Shown: one piece after another, positions 34,715 to 42,415 of the stretch
How positions within the stretch are numbered: the first letter of the stretch is position 1
How the letters are laid out: every line of letters begins with the position of its first letter
Source: an uncultured Chitinophagaceae bacterium
Lineage (GTDB): Bacteria > Bacteroidota > Bacteroidia > Chitinophagales > Chitinophagaceae
Assembly (NCBI GenBank): GCA_937958995.1
Contig: CALGAP010000008.1
Coordinates: 493,054 to 557,053, forward strand
DNA length: 64,000 nt
Direction: 5' to 3'
Notes under the pieces: model-generated
What the model saw: only the letters and a program-made list of their open reading frames with translations
Databases searched by the model: none
Told to the model about the DNA's origin: nothing
Position numbers and translations under genes: made by a program

Positions 34715-34760
34715 CCTCGTCACTCACATTCCTATTACACCTTTAAAAACAATCAAGTTT

Positions 34761-35366
34761 ATGAAAGTGCTGAGCTTTATACTTATGGCTGGCATGCTGA
34801 TGGCGGCAGCTGTAGTGAACATCTTCGAAGAACTGGATTTCAGCCGCGAAAAGGCCGCAGAAAAAATTATAGAATCCTTTGGACGAGGCTTCCTGGTTAC
34901 CGAATATGACGTTGTAAAAAAAGCCAAGGCCCTCCCCGAATCTGCAAGGGTAGAAGGCGCTCGTCAACTGGTTCGCTATGCGCGCGAATACACCAAAAGC
35001 GATGAGTTTAAAAAGAAATACGCCACCTGGCGCGATGAACAACTCGGCTATAAGCAAAAGAAAAAAGGCCTGGGCGGACTCAACCCCTTGAAGGCAATCG
35101 ATAAAGCCATCGACAAACAACTAAATAAGGGTGACGATGAAAAGAAATTTCCTGCCAACCCCGACGACCTGGTAAAAAAGCGCCTCGAAAAATTCATGGA
35201 AATCTCCGCTACCGTTGACTTCGACGCCAGGCTGAACGGCTCACAGTTTGCCAACCCCGAGTATGAGAAACAAAGCGATGAATGGAAACAATGCTACCGC
35301 GCCGGCAAAGCCGTAATAGAAGCAGCCCGCGAAGAAGTAGCAGCGTGGTTAAAAGAATTAAACTAA
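34761..35366 (+). CDS. Hypothetical exported or anchored protein
   Basis: About 201 residues from the Met that begins a hydrophobic N-terminus (MKVLSFILMAGMLMAAAVV); the first in-frame ATG 81 bp upstream would remove it from the promoter geometry and is unlikely. The remainder is helical and charged (REKAAEKIIESFGRGF, KKKYATWRDEQLGYKQKK, DDLVKKRLEKFMEI) with a possible coiled coil. No family recognised. It lies between the two RAYT-type genes on the opposite strand. Confidence 0.7.
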   Translation: MKVLSFILMAGMLMAAAVVNIFEELDFSREKAAEKIIESFGRGFLVTEYDVVKKAKALPESARVEGARQLVRYAREYTKSDEFKKKYATWRDEQLGYKQKKKGLGGLNPLKAIDKAIDKQLNKGDDEKKFPANPDDLVKKRLEKFMEISATVDFDARLNGSQFANPEYEKQSDEWKQCYRAGKAVIEAAREEVAAWLKELN

Positions 35367-35376
35367 CTCATAACAC

Positions 35377-35910
35377 TCATTGCGGCCATTTATCCAGCCC
35401 GACTCTCTGTTGGGGATATGCGCTGCAATAAACATAATGTTCAGGCCGGTCAACCAATCGTGCCTGAACAGGAACCTGTAGTAACCCGGCTCTTGCCTGC
35501 TGATAGTCTTTCTTATCCAGGCTGACCGGGTTATTACCAAATTGCCAGAAATATCGTTCTGAACTGTGCTGGTAACGCTGCGAGTAGAAATGTAGTGTGC
35601 GCATCAGCCATTCCTTCCTGTTTTCTTCAGGACTTTCTGAAATAGCCATCAATATTTGTTTTGCGGTAATAGACTTGAAATCGCGCAGCACTCTCGATAT
35701 ATGACCCCTGCGCGCAGCAGCAATCATGTGCAGCCGGTTGGTCATAAGCACGTAGTCATACACCGCCAGGTTCTTGTGCTCGCTGCAGTAGTTTAGGTTT
35801 TCGACAATGTGCTCTTTGTACTCCATGCGGGTGAAAACATCGATGTTGCCCGCAACATTCAGTGTGATCAGGTACAGTTGAACAGGAACAGGTTTGTCTA
35901 TTTCGGTCAT
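35377..35910 (-). CDS. RAYT-like protein with lost catalytic residues
   Basis: A 177-residue relative of the transposase at 33937: same length order, the shared core (YDYVLMTNRLHMIAA, KSITAKQIL, KEWLMRTL, FWQFGNNPV, and the ending DRPEHYVYCSAYP). The first His of the HUH motif is Arg59 (NRLHM for NHLHL), and the Tyr-His-x-Asn-Pro site (YVHENPV in the other copy) aligns to GLLQVPV, so both the Tyr and Asn are gone. It should be unable to cut DNA as known RAYTs do. It may be decaying, or retain DNA binding. Reading frame is open and unbroken. Confidence 0.8.
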   Translation of the reverse strand: MTEIDKPVPVQLYLITLNVAGNIDVFTRMEYKEHIVENLNYCSEHKNLAVYDYVLMTNRLHMIAAARRGHISRVLRDFKSITAKQILMAISESPEENRKEWLMRTLHFYSQRYQHSSERYFWQFGNNPVSLDKKDYQQARAGLLQVPVQARLVDRPEHYVYCSAYPQQRVGLDKWPQ

Positions 35911-35968
35911 CCATAAAAGATAGGTATTTTAATTTTCACAGCCATTGATTTACACTTAGCATAAATGC

Positions 35969-36000
35969 AAAAACCACTTATAAATAAGTGGTTTCTTTTA
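35969..36000 (-). terminator. Intrinsic terminator after the gene at 36032
   Basis: The arms AAACCACTTA and TAAGTGGTTT pair around TAAA; the minus strand continues with TTTTTGC. T-rich on both strands, so it could act both ways. Confidence 0.65.
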
Positions 36001-36031
36001 GAAGAAAAAATTTATTGAGAAATGTCAATGG

Positions 36032-36829
36032 TTATTCATCAATGGCCTGGTACAACAACAAAGCAGCGCTCACATTGGCCAGCAGAAATCTTTCTGTGGG
36101 ATCTGTCTTGCCGAGAAAAACCATACCACTATCCACCAGTGAAACAGCGGCCACAGCTACTCCCTGCGCATTCCTGAATTCATAACCCAGGGGGCCGCCC
36201 AACGTGTTCACGATTTTTCCATTCTTGCGCTCAATTTTTGTCACAGGCACCACAGTATAGTAGTGATCTTTATCCTGCGCCAGCACGCCAACATATTTTT
36301 TGGGTTGTGCCTCGGCAGCCTGTATGTTCAACACCATTTGCCAGGGCTGACTTACCGAATCGGTATATATCTGCAGGTAATACTGGTCTTCTGAACGACC
36401 ACCCAGTCCCAGCAAATCCATTGCGACAGTGAAGATGTTGTTAGGATTACCTATCTCCAAATCTTTCGATCGGGATTTTGATGCGCCAAACACTTCTGAT
36501 TTACGCCCCTGGCTATCCGTAAGATTGAAGAAAATTGTTTGCCTGCGGTTAATATACTCCATCGAAATGATGTTGGTATGATCATTCGTCCCCGGCCGGC
36601 CTGAGCCTATCCCCCAATAACTGCCGCCGCCTTTTGTCCACGACCTATTTACTATGGAAGTGCTGTACTCGCCAAAGCTGAGTTTTTGTTTTATCAGGAT
36701 GCCCTGCCTTCCTTTTACTTTATACTCATCGTTTGCCTGTCGAAGCTCATCACTAACCGCTAGCTTAAACTGGCCAATGGCATTGATGGCCAAAACGGTT
36801 GCAACGATGATAGCAAATAAGATTTTCAT
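36032..36829 (-). CDS. Hypothetical secreted protein
   Basis: A 265-residue protein with a signal peptide (MKILFAIIVATVLAINAIG|Q). The mature part is beta-rich with an ADEYKVKGRQGILIKQKLSFGEYS-like opening, a GIGSGRPGT loop, QMVLNIQAAEAQPKKYVGVL and GKIVNTLGGPLGYEFRNAQGVAVAAVSL. I do not recognise a named family; the last ~100 residues resemble a conserved uncharacterised Bacteroidota fold. Monocistronic, with a terminator downstream. A candidate TACTTTG -7 box is seen upstream on the minus strand (36941-36948 complement). Confidence 0.75.
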   Translation of the reverse strand: MKILFAIIVATVLAINAIGQFKLAVSDELRQANDEYKVKGRQGILIKQKLSFGEYSTSIVNRSWTKGGGSYWGIGSGRPGTNDHTNIISMEYINRRQTIFFNLTDSQGRKSEVFGASKSRSKDLEIGNPNNIFTVAMDLLGLGGRSEDQYYLQIYTDSVSQPWQMVLNIQAAEAQPKKYVGVLAQDKDHYYTVVPVTKIERKNGKIVNTLGGPLGYEFRNAQGVAVAAVSLVDSGMVFLGKTDPTERFLLANVSAALLLYQAIDE

Positions 36830-37134
36830 AATGTAAACTATTTATTCCACTGGCCGGCGAACTCGAAAAATTCGACAACAGCAGCCTGCAAATCGCAATT
36901 TTTCCAGTGGCCATACTTATAGCTTTTCGCAATAACCCTGCAAAGTACGCGTGGCAAGACTGGGTGCCCAATCGCATGTTTATGTGATTAACATTTCATG
37001 TTCAGCGTTTCGTCGGCAGTGGCCGCCGTTTGTCGCCGGTTCGTGTATGAGTGTCGAAAGGATGGTGATGTCTGTCTATTATTTGTTTTTGGCTCTTGTT
37101 TCTCAAATAGTTTTACCGCCACAAAAATTTAGCC
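36830..37134. other. 305-bp divergent intergenic region
   Basis: It lies between two divergent secreted-protein genes. Beyond the candidate minus-strand -7 box at about 36941-36948 and a weak TAGTTTTA-type plus box near 37112, I see no gene, RNA or strong hairpin. Two CCA(C/G)TGGCC 9-mers (36849 and 36904 regions) are near repeats of unknown use. Confidence 0.4.
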
Positions 37135-37476
37135 ATGAAAAGTATATCGACTTTAGTAATCGTCCTGGCGCTGGCCTATATGCCGGCAAGGTCGCAGCAC
37201 GAGCCGCCGAAGGCGCCATCGTGGTTGACCGGCAGCGGATTTTGGGTGGTGGAAAATAACGGGCGAACCCCCAGGCATCATATCCTTTATTTCTACAATG
37301 ACGCTCATGTGCTTATCTACAAAGAGACCATTGAGGGAGTGAAGCTGAACCTGCAGTCGGCACGCGTGAAGAAAAAGTTAAAGAGGATTCTGAACAAATC
37401 ATTGCTGGCCTGGCAGAAGCATCAGCAGGCCAAAGAGAATGAGGAGCTGGCCAAAAACCTTTTACGGGGAAAATAG
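37135..37476 (+). CDS. Hypothetical exported small protein
   Basis: A 113-residue protein: signal peptide ending near ARSQ, a short beta-rich part (GSGFWVVENNGRTPRHHILYFYN, LIYKETIEGVKLNL) and a basic helical C-terminal part (KVKKKLKRILNKSLLAWQKHQQ). No family recognised. It has its own terminator. Likely periplasmic. Confidence 0.75.
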   Translation: MKSISTLVIVLALAYMPARSQHEPPKAPSWLTGSGFWVVENNGRTPRHHILYFYNDAHVLIYKETIEGVKLNLQSARVKKKLKRILNKSLLAWQKHQQAKENEELAKNLLRGK

Positions 37477-37501
37477 CCACACTCATTATGCATGTTTAAT
37501 A

Positions 37502-37532
37502 CCCCTTCTACTTCTGCAGAGGGGGCTTTTTT
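37502..37532 (+). terminator. Intrinsic terminator after the gene at 37135
   Basis: CCCCTTCT and AGAGGGGG pair (one G-T) around an 8-nt loop, then CTTTTTTA. Confidence 0.75.
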
Positions 37533-37629
37533 ATGGAAGAATTTCTTTCGTCGACGAAAAACAAGTTTATATCGATATTACAAGAGCGGCAACCTCCCTG
37601 CCTTTGCTTATATCTAATTTTGAAACTTC

Positions 37630-38790
37630 ATGCATGCAATTCCATTCATATTCTCCGATGAACGCAAATACCGCTGGCGCAGGCATGCAGCATTCTGGAT
37701 ATCGTGGTGGCTGTTTGCAGGTTTTATTTATTCAGTAGGGTTGAAGCCGGGTAAGATTACCTATGCAGAAAACCTGCTGCGCACCATGCTGGAATCACTG
37801 GCATTTCTTCCTTTGCATATTTTCCTGGCATATTCGCTGAATTATTTTGTGATTCCGCGTTATCTCGTAAAAGGCAAATACATTCTTGCCGTTGTTTACA
37901 CGTTGCTTGCATTTGCATGCACCGCGATTATTTCGGTAATCATTAGCACTTTCATAATTGCTGATATACGGGGCTGGTTTCAATTGCCTCCGCCCGACTG
38001 GATGACATCAAACAAACCTCTCAGTGTCTTCAACGGTTTCATGGCTGGTCTTCGCGGGGGCATCACTATCGGAGGTATTGCAGCGGCCATCAAATTATTG
38101 AAGTACTACTATGTAAAGGAACAGCGTAACCTGCAACTGCAAAAAGAAAATGCCGAATCGCAATTGCAATTGCTGAAAGCACAGGTGCACCCGCATTTTC
38201 TGTTCAACACCCTCAACAATATATATTCGCACACGCAACACACTGCACCTATGGCATCGCAGCTGGTGATGGGATTATCAGATATGCTGCGCTTTATGTT
38301 GTATGAAGGCACACAGCCCCTTGTGCCACTATCGAAAGAATTGAAACTGGTGCAGGACTATATCTATCTCGAAAGCACGCGCTATGATGATCGCCTGGAT
38401 GTACATATCGACATTCCTTCTGACACAAAGAACCTGTATATAACACCGCTGTTGTTATTGCCTTTTGTTGAAAACTGTTTCAAACACGGCACCAGTAATA
38501 TGCTCGATCAGCCCTGGCTGAGCCTGCACATTTACCTAAGTGGTACCACCATGCATATGAAGCTCATCAACGGTAAACCCACCAGCGACCAAAAAAGAAA
38601 AGAACCACATGCAGGCATAGGTATTCGCAATGTGCGCAGCAGGCTCGAGTTGTTGTACCCGGAAAAACACCAGTTACAAATGACCAGCGACAAAGAGGTG
38701 TTTGTAGTGAACCTGCAACTGGAACTGGTAAGAAAAACTGAAACCCGAACAAAAGAAAGCAGTCCCTATATTCTTACCGCCCATGAATGA
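37630..38790 (+). CDS. LytS-like sensor histidine kinase
   Basis: A 386-residue kinase: four N-terminal TM helices (about residues 20-150), a coiled segment (QRNLQLQKENAESQLQLLKAQ) and the His_kinase motif HPHFLFNTLNNIYS with the phospho-acceptor His, then the N-box LLPFVENCFKHGTS and a GIGIRNVRSRLELLYP ATP lid. It overlaps the response regulator gene by 8 nt, so they form a coupled pair. The ligand is unknown. Met1 fits a normal start. Confidence 0.93.
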   Translation: MHAIPFIFSDERKYRWRRHAAFWISWWLFAGFIYSVGLKPGKITYAENLLRTMLESLAFLPLHIFLAYSLNYFVIPRYLVKGKYILAVVYTLLAFACTAIISVIISTFIIADIRGWFQLPPPDWMTSNKPLSVFNGFMAGLRGGITIGGIAAAIKLLKYYYVKEQRNLQLQKENAESQLQLLKAQVHPHFLFNTLNNIYSHTQHTAPMASQLVMGLSDMLRFMLYEGTQPLVPLSKELKLVQDYIYLESTRYDDRLDVHIDIPSDTKNLYITPLLLLPFVENCFKHGTSNMLDQPWLSLHIYLSGTTMHMKLINGKPTSDQKRKEPHAGIGIRNVRSRLELLYPEKHQLQMTSDKEVFVVNLQLELVRKTETRTKESSPYILTAHE

Positions 38791-39505
38791 ACTCAGCACC
38801 ATACGATGCCTCATCATTGACGATGAACCGCCCGCCCGCGAAATCATCCGCAGATACATTGACGAGATGCCCATGCTACAGCTCGCAGGCGAATGCGGTA
38901 ATGCTGTTCATGCTATGGCGCTGTTGCAGAAACAGGCAGTGGATTTAATTTTTCTCGATATCCGCATGCCCCAACTCAGCGGCACAGAGTTTCTGCGCGT
39001 ATTGAAAAACCCTCCCAAAACCATTCTTACCACTGCATACTCCGATTATGCTTTGGAAGGATATGAGCTGGATGTGGTGGATTACCTTGTAAAACCCATC
39101 CGCTTCGACCGGTTTTTGAAAGCAGTGAATAAAGCCTTTCCGGTAAATGGCACGCCCATAAAGACAACGGCCGCTGAGCCGGTTGAAGAAAAAACCAGTG
39201 ATCCATTTGTTTATTTCCGCGCCGATCGCAAGATGGTGAAAGTGATGCTGAATGATATTCTCTATATCGAAAGCATGAAAGACTATATCAAAGTGGTGAC
39301 GCCGCACAACACCATCATCACCAAGCTATCTATGACCTCTGTAGAAGCTATGCTGCCGGAAAAATTATTTGTGCGTGCACACCGCTCGTTCATCGTGGCA
39401 GTTAACCGCATCAAATCATTTACCAACGACCTGATTGAAATAGACAAAACCGAAATACCCATCGGAAAATTGTACAGAAACGGAGTGCTGAAAGCTCTCG
39501 CCTAA
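38783..39505 (+). CDS. LytTR family response regulator
   Basis: A 240-residue regulator: receiver with the acidic pair LIIDDEPPARE, phospho-acceptor Asp in LIFLDIRMPQLSG and the Lys of LVKPIRF, and a C-terminal LytTR DNA-binding domain (YFRADRKMVKVMLNDILYIESMKDYIKV ... HRSFIVAVNRI). It is coupled to the kinase gene upstream. Its stop overlaps the stop of the convergent helicase gene by 4 bases (CTAA). Confidence 0.95.
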   Translation: MNELSTIRCLIIDDEPPAREIIRRYIDEMPMLQLAGECGNAVHAMALLQKQAVDLIFLDIRMPQLSGTEFLRVLKNPPKTILTTAYSDYALEGYELDVVDYLVKPIRFDRFLKAVNKAFPVNGTPIKTTAAEPVEEKTSDPFVYFRADRKMVKVMLNDILYIESMKDYIKVVTPHNTIITKLSMTSVEAMLPEKLFVRAHRSFIVAVNRIKSFTNDLIEIDKTEIPIGKLYRNGVLKALA

Positions 39506-41838
39506 CTTACTATTCTCAGCTTCGCATAATTCAGCATGATCTTCTTTTCGCCGTTCAGCTCAAATTTCACAGTTGCTATGGGATTATGCGCAGAGCCTTC
39601 CATTTTGATCACTTCTCCAAAACCAAATTTCTGGTGCTCCACCCGCTGACCCACTTGCAGGTTGGATGTATCGCTGGGCACAAAATCAGGTGAAGGCACA
39701 TGCTCCACTGTTTTTGATGGCGGCTTGGGCGTGATGTATGCTGGTGTGGTTTTCGGCGGAGGGCCATACCGTTTCTCAGCTTCGCTGGCCGCCCTGTTGC
39801 CCCAGCCTCCATGAAGTCTGTCGAACGCACTGCCCGAAGCCCAGCCCGAACTCTGATTTCTGAGTCCGCCGCCTGCATAACTTCTGTCGAGATATTTCTC
39901 CGGCAATTCGTTAATAAAGCGGCTCGGCTCATTTTGCACCAGCTGGCCAAAACGGTAGCGCGTGTTGGCATAGGTGATCCAGAGCTTTTGCCTGGCGCGG
40001 GTAATGACTACGTAAAATAAACGGCGCTCTTCTTCCAGCTCTTCGCGCGAGTTGATGGAAAGCGCGTTGGGGAAAAGCATTTCTTCCAGGCCCGCGGCAA
40101 AGACACAGTTGAACTCAAGTCCCTTGGCAGCGTGAATGGTCATGAGCTTTACCGTATCGGCGTCGGGATCTTTTTCATCAGCATCGGTCAGCAGCGTTAT
40201 TTGCTGCAGGTATGAGCCCAGGCCCTTATCGCCCACTTCGCCTTCTTTGGTATCGGGGCTTTCTGTCCATTCTTTGATACTGTTCAGCAACTCCTGCACG
40301 TTTTCATAGCGCTGAACACCTTCGGTGCTTTTATCGTTGAAAAGTTCTTTTACAAAATTGGTTTGCTTACCCACATGCACGGCCACTTCATAGGCATTAT
40401 GCTTCTGCAGCATGGAGGTAAAGCTTTTCATCATTGTCACAAAACCTTCGATAGCTTCCAGCGTGCCTGAACGGAAACCGAATTCGCGGGCGCGCTCCAG
40501 CACCTCCCACATCGAAATATTTTGCTGGTTGGCATATAACACCGCCTTATCGATGGTGGTCTTGCCAATGCCACGCGCGGGGTAGTTGATAATGCGTTTC
40601 AGCGCCTCTTCATCGCGGGGGTTTACGATGAGGCGCAGGTAAGCGATATAGTCTTTTATTTCTTTGCGCTGGTAGAAGCTGATGCCGCCATAAATGGTAT
40701 AGGGAATGCCCATGCGGCGCAGCGCTTCCTCAAACGCACGGCTTTGCGCATTGGTGCGGTACAGAATGGCAAAGTCTTTATTCATGAAATGGTTGCGCAG
40801 CTTCTGCTCCTGGATGGTATCAGCCACGAACTTTCCTTCATCGTTGTCGGTCATGGTGCGCACCAGGCGAATTTTTTCACCTTCGCTGTTTTCTGTCCAG
40901 AGTGCTTTAGGTATCTGGCCCTTATTGTTTTTAATAACCTCGTTGGCAACTTCCAGTATGCTTTGCGTGCTGCGATAGTTTTGTTCCAGTTTCACCACCT
41001 TCACATCGTCGTAATCTTTCTGAAACTGCAATATGTTTTGAATGGTGGCGCCGCGGAAGCTGTAAATGCTTTGCGCATCGTCGCCTACCACGCATACATT
41101 TTCATGCATGGCGCCCAGCAGCTTGATGATCTCGTACTGTGCAGGGTTGGTATCCTGGTACTCATCAATAAGAATGTATTTGAACTTGCGCTGGTATTTG
41201 CTGAGCGATTCGGGAAATGTTTTCAGCAACTCATAAAACTTCAGCAGCAGGTCGTCGAAGTCCATGGCGCCGTTCTTAAAGCAGCGCTTTACATACGCGT
41301 CGTATATCTGCGCAATGGCAGGACGATTGGTGCGCATGTCTTCCTGCTGAATGTAATAATCGTTGGCATATTCCGCCGGACCTATCAGCGCGTTTTTGGC
41401 GCTGCTGATGCGGTTGTAAACGGTGGCAGGTTTATAATGCTTATCGTCCAGGTTCAGTTCATTGATTACGGTCTTTACCACGCTTTTGGCGTCATCGGTA
41501 TCGTAAATGGTAAAGTTGTTGGGGTAGCCCAGCTTATCGGCTTCGCCGCGCAATATGCGGGCAAACACGCTGTGGAAAGTGCCGATATACAGGTTGCGGG
41601 CATCGCTGTTGCCCAGTATTTTTTCCACGCGCTCCTTCATTTCCTTGGCAGCCTTATTGGTGAAGGTGAGCGCCAGTATGTTGAATGCATCCACGCCCTG
41701 TGCCATCAGGTGGGCGATGCGGGTGGTGAGCACTTTTGTTTTTCCACTGCCTGCCCCGGCCACAATCATCAGCGGACCATCTATATGAAGAACGGCTTCG
41801 CGCTGCCGCTCATTTAATCCCTGCAAATAATCGATCAT
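39502..41838 (-). CDS. pcrA: UvrD/PcrA-type ATP-dependent DNA helicase
   Basis: About 778 residues from the Met that gives MIDYLQGLNERQREAV; an upstream ATG at 41889 adds 17 residues that lie in a terminator region and is rejected. Superfamily 1 motifs: AGAGSGKT (residues 27-34), LALTFTNKAAKEMKERV, YILIDEYQDTNPAQYEI, CVVGDDAQSIYSFRGA, VVKLEQNYRST, VKLMTIHAAKGLEF and VVITRARQKLWI. The C-terminal tail has a PcrA-like VGQRVEHQKFGFGEV element that can bind RNA polymerase. It unwinds DNA 3' to 5' in repair and replication restart. Confidence 0.96.
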   Translation of the reverse strand: MIDYLQGLNERQREAVLHIDGPLMIVAGAGSGKTKVLTTRIAHLMAQGVDAFNILALTFTNKAAKEMKERVEKILGNSDARNLYIGTFHSVFARILRGEADKLGYPNNFTIYDTDDAKSVVKTVINELNLDDKHYKPATVYNRISSAKNALIGPAEYANDYYIQQEDMRTNRPAIAQIYDAYVKRCFKNGAMDFDDLLLKFYELLKTFPESLSKYQRKFKYILIDEYQDTNPAQYEIIKLLGAMHENVCVVGDDAQSIYSFRGATIQNILQFQKDYDDVKVVKLEQNYRSTQSILEVANEVIKNNKGQIPKALWTENSEGEKIRLVRTMTDNDEGKFVADTIQEQKLRNHFMNKDFAILYRTNAQSRAFEEALRRMGIPYTIYGGISFYQRKEIKDYIAYLRLIVNPRDEEALKRIINYPARGIGKTTIDKAVLYANQQNISMWEVLERAREFGFRSGTLEAIEGFVTMMKSFTSMLQKHNAYEVAVHVGKQTNFVKELFNDKSTEGVQRYENVQELLNSIKEWTESPDTKEGEVGDKGLGSYLQQITLLTDADEKDPDADTVKLMTIHAAKGLEFNCVFAAGLEEMLFPNALSINSREELEEERRLFYVVITRARQKLWITYANTRYRFGQLVQNEPSRFINELPEKYLDRSYAGGGLRNQSSGWASGSAFDRLHGGWGNRAASEAEKRYGPPPKTTPAYITPKPPSKTVEHVPSPDFVPSDTSNLQVGQRVEHQKFGFGEVIKMEGSAHNPIATVKFELNGEKKIMLNYAKLRIVS

Positions 41839-41858
41839 AGGCTGCAAGTTAATGCAAT

Positions 41859-41883
41859 AAAAAAGACCCGCGACGGGTCTTTT
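41859..41883 (-). terminator. Terminator between the small lipoprotein and the helicase gene
   Basis: AAAAGACCC and GGGTCTTTT flank GCGAC; the minus strand reads GGGTCTTTTTTATT. It would end the small lipoprotein transcript just before the helicase start. Confidence 0.8.
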
Positions 41884-41964
41884 CAACAATTCCCAATCAC
41901 CCAGTTTTTCCTCGATTATTACCCTTCCTGCTCAATCCTGTCTGTTACTAAGTTTTGGGCTTTT

Positions 41965-42132
41965 TTAACGCCCGGGAATACTATCCTGCCGCATGGTTGT
42001 ATCTGTCTGCATATCGGGCCTGTTGTTATTGATCGAGGTCGAATCAGACGGATTGGTTGTGGTTCCTTCTGGCGTATCGCAGGCTAAAAATCCTGTAAAC
42101 ACGATCGCCATTATGGTGATAACGGTTTTCAT
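41965..42132 (-). CDS. Small lipoprotein, hypothetical
   Basis: A 55-residue frame (MKTVITIMAIVF...) with a signal of 17 residues and lipobox GFLAC18, then a hydrophilic Thr/Asp/Ser-rich tail (DTPEGTTTNPSDSTS...). It is too short for most gene callers. The clear lipobox, upstream space and the terminator at 41859-41883 support it. Likely surface-lipid anchored. No family recognised. Confidence 0.65.
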   Translation of the reverse strand: MKTVITIMAIVFTGFLACDTPEGTTTNPSDSTSINNNRPDMQTDTTMRQDSIPGR

Positions 42133-42415
42133 AATATAAATTTTTAAGCTTTACAATAAGTTCGCGCCGGCAGATTGCCGACCAATATAACCTTCAATAA
42201 CTCTGCCAACGAGCCGATGCAGTGTGTTGCAATTTTTCTACAATCAATAACCAGCACAAATTCTCTACACCCTACACCCGCCACCACCAAAGAATTCTAT
42301 CAAAAAAGGAATACTAACCCCAACGCGCACACTACATATTTGCTATTTGCTTTTTGGAAAAAATTTGTTGCCCCATCCTTCCCTAATCTTTATCTTGCCG
42401 CAAAGTATCTTGCGC

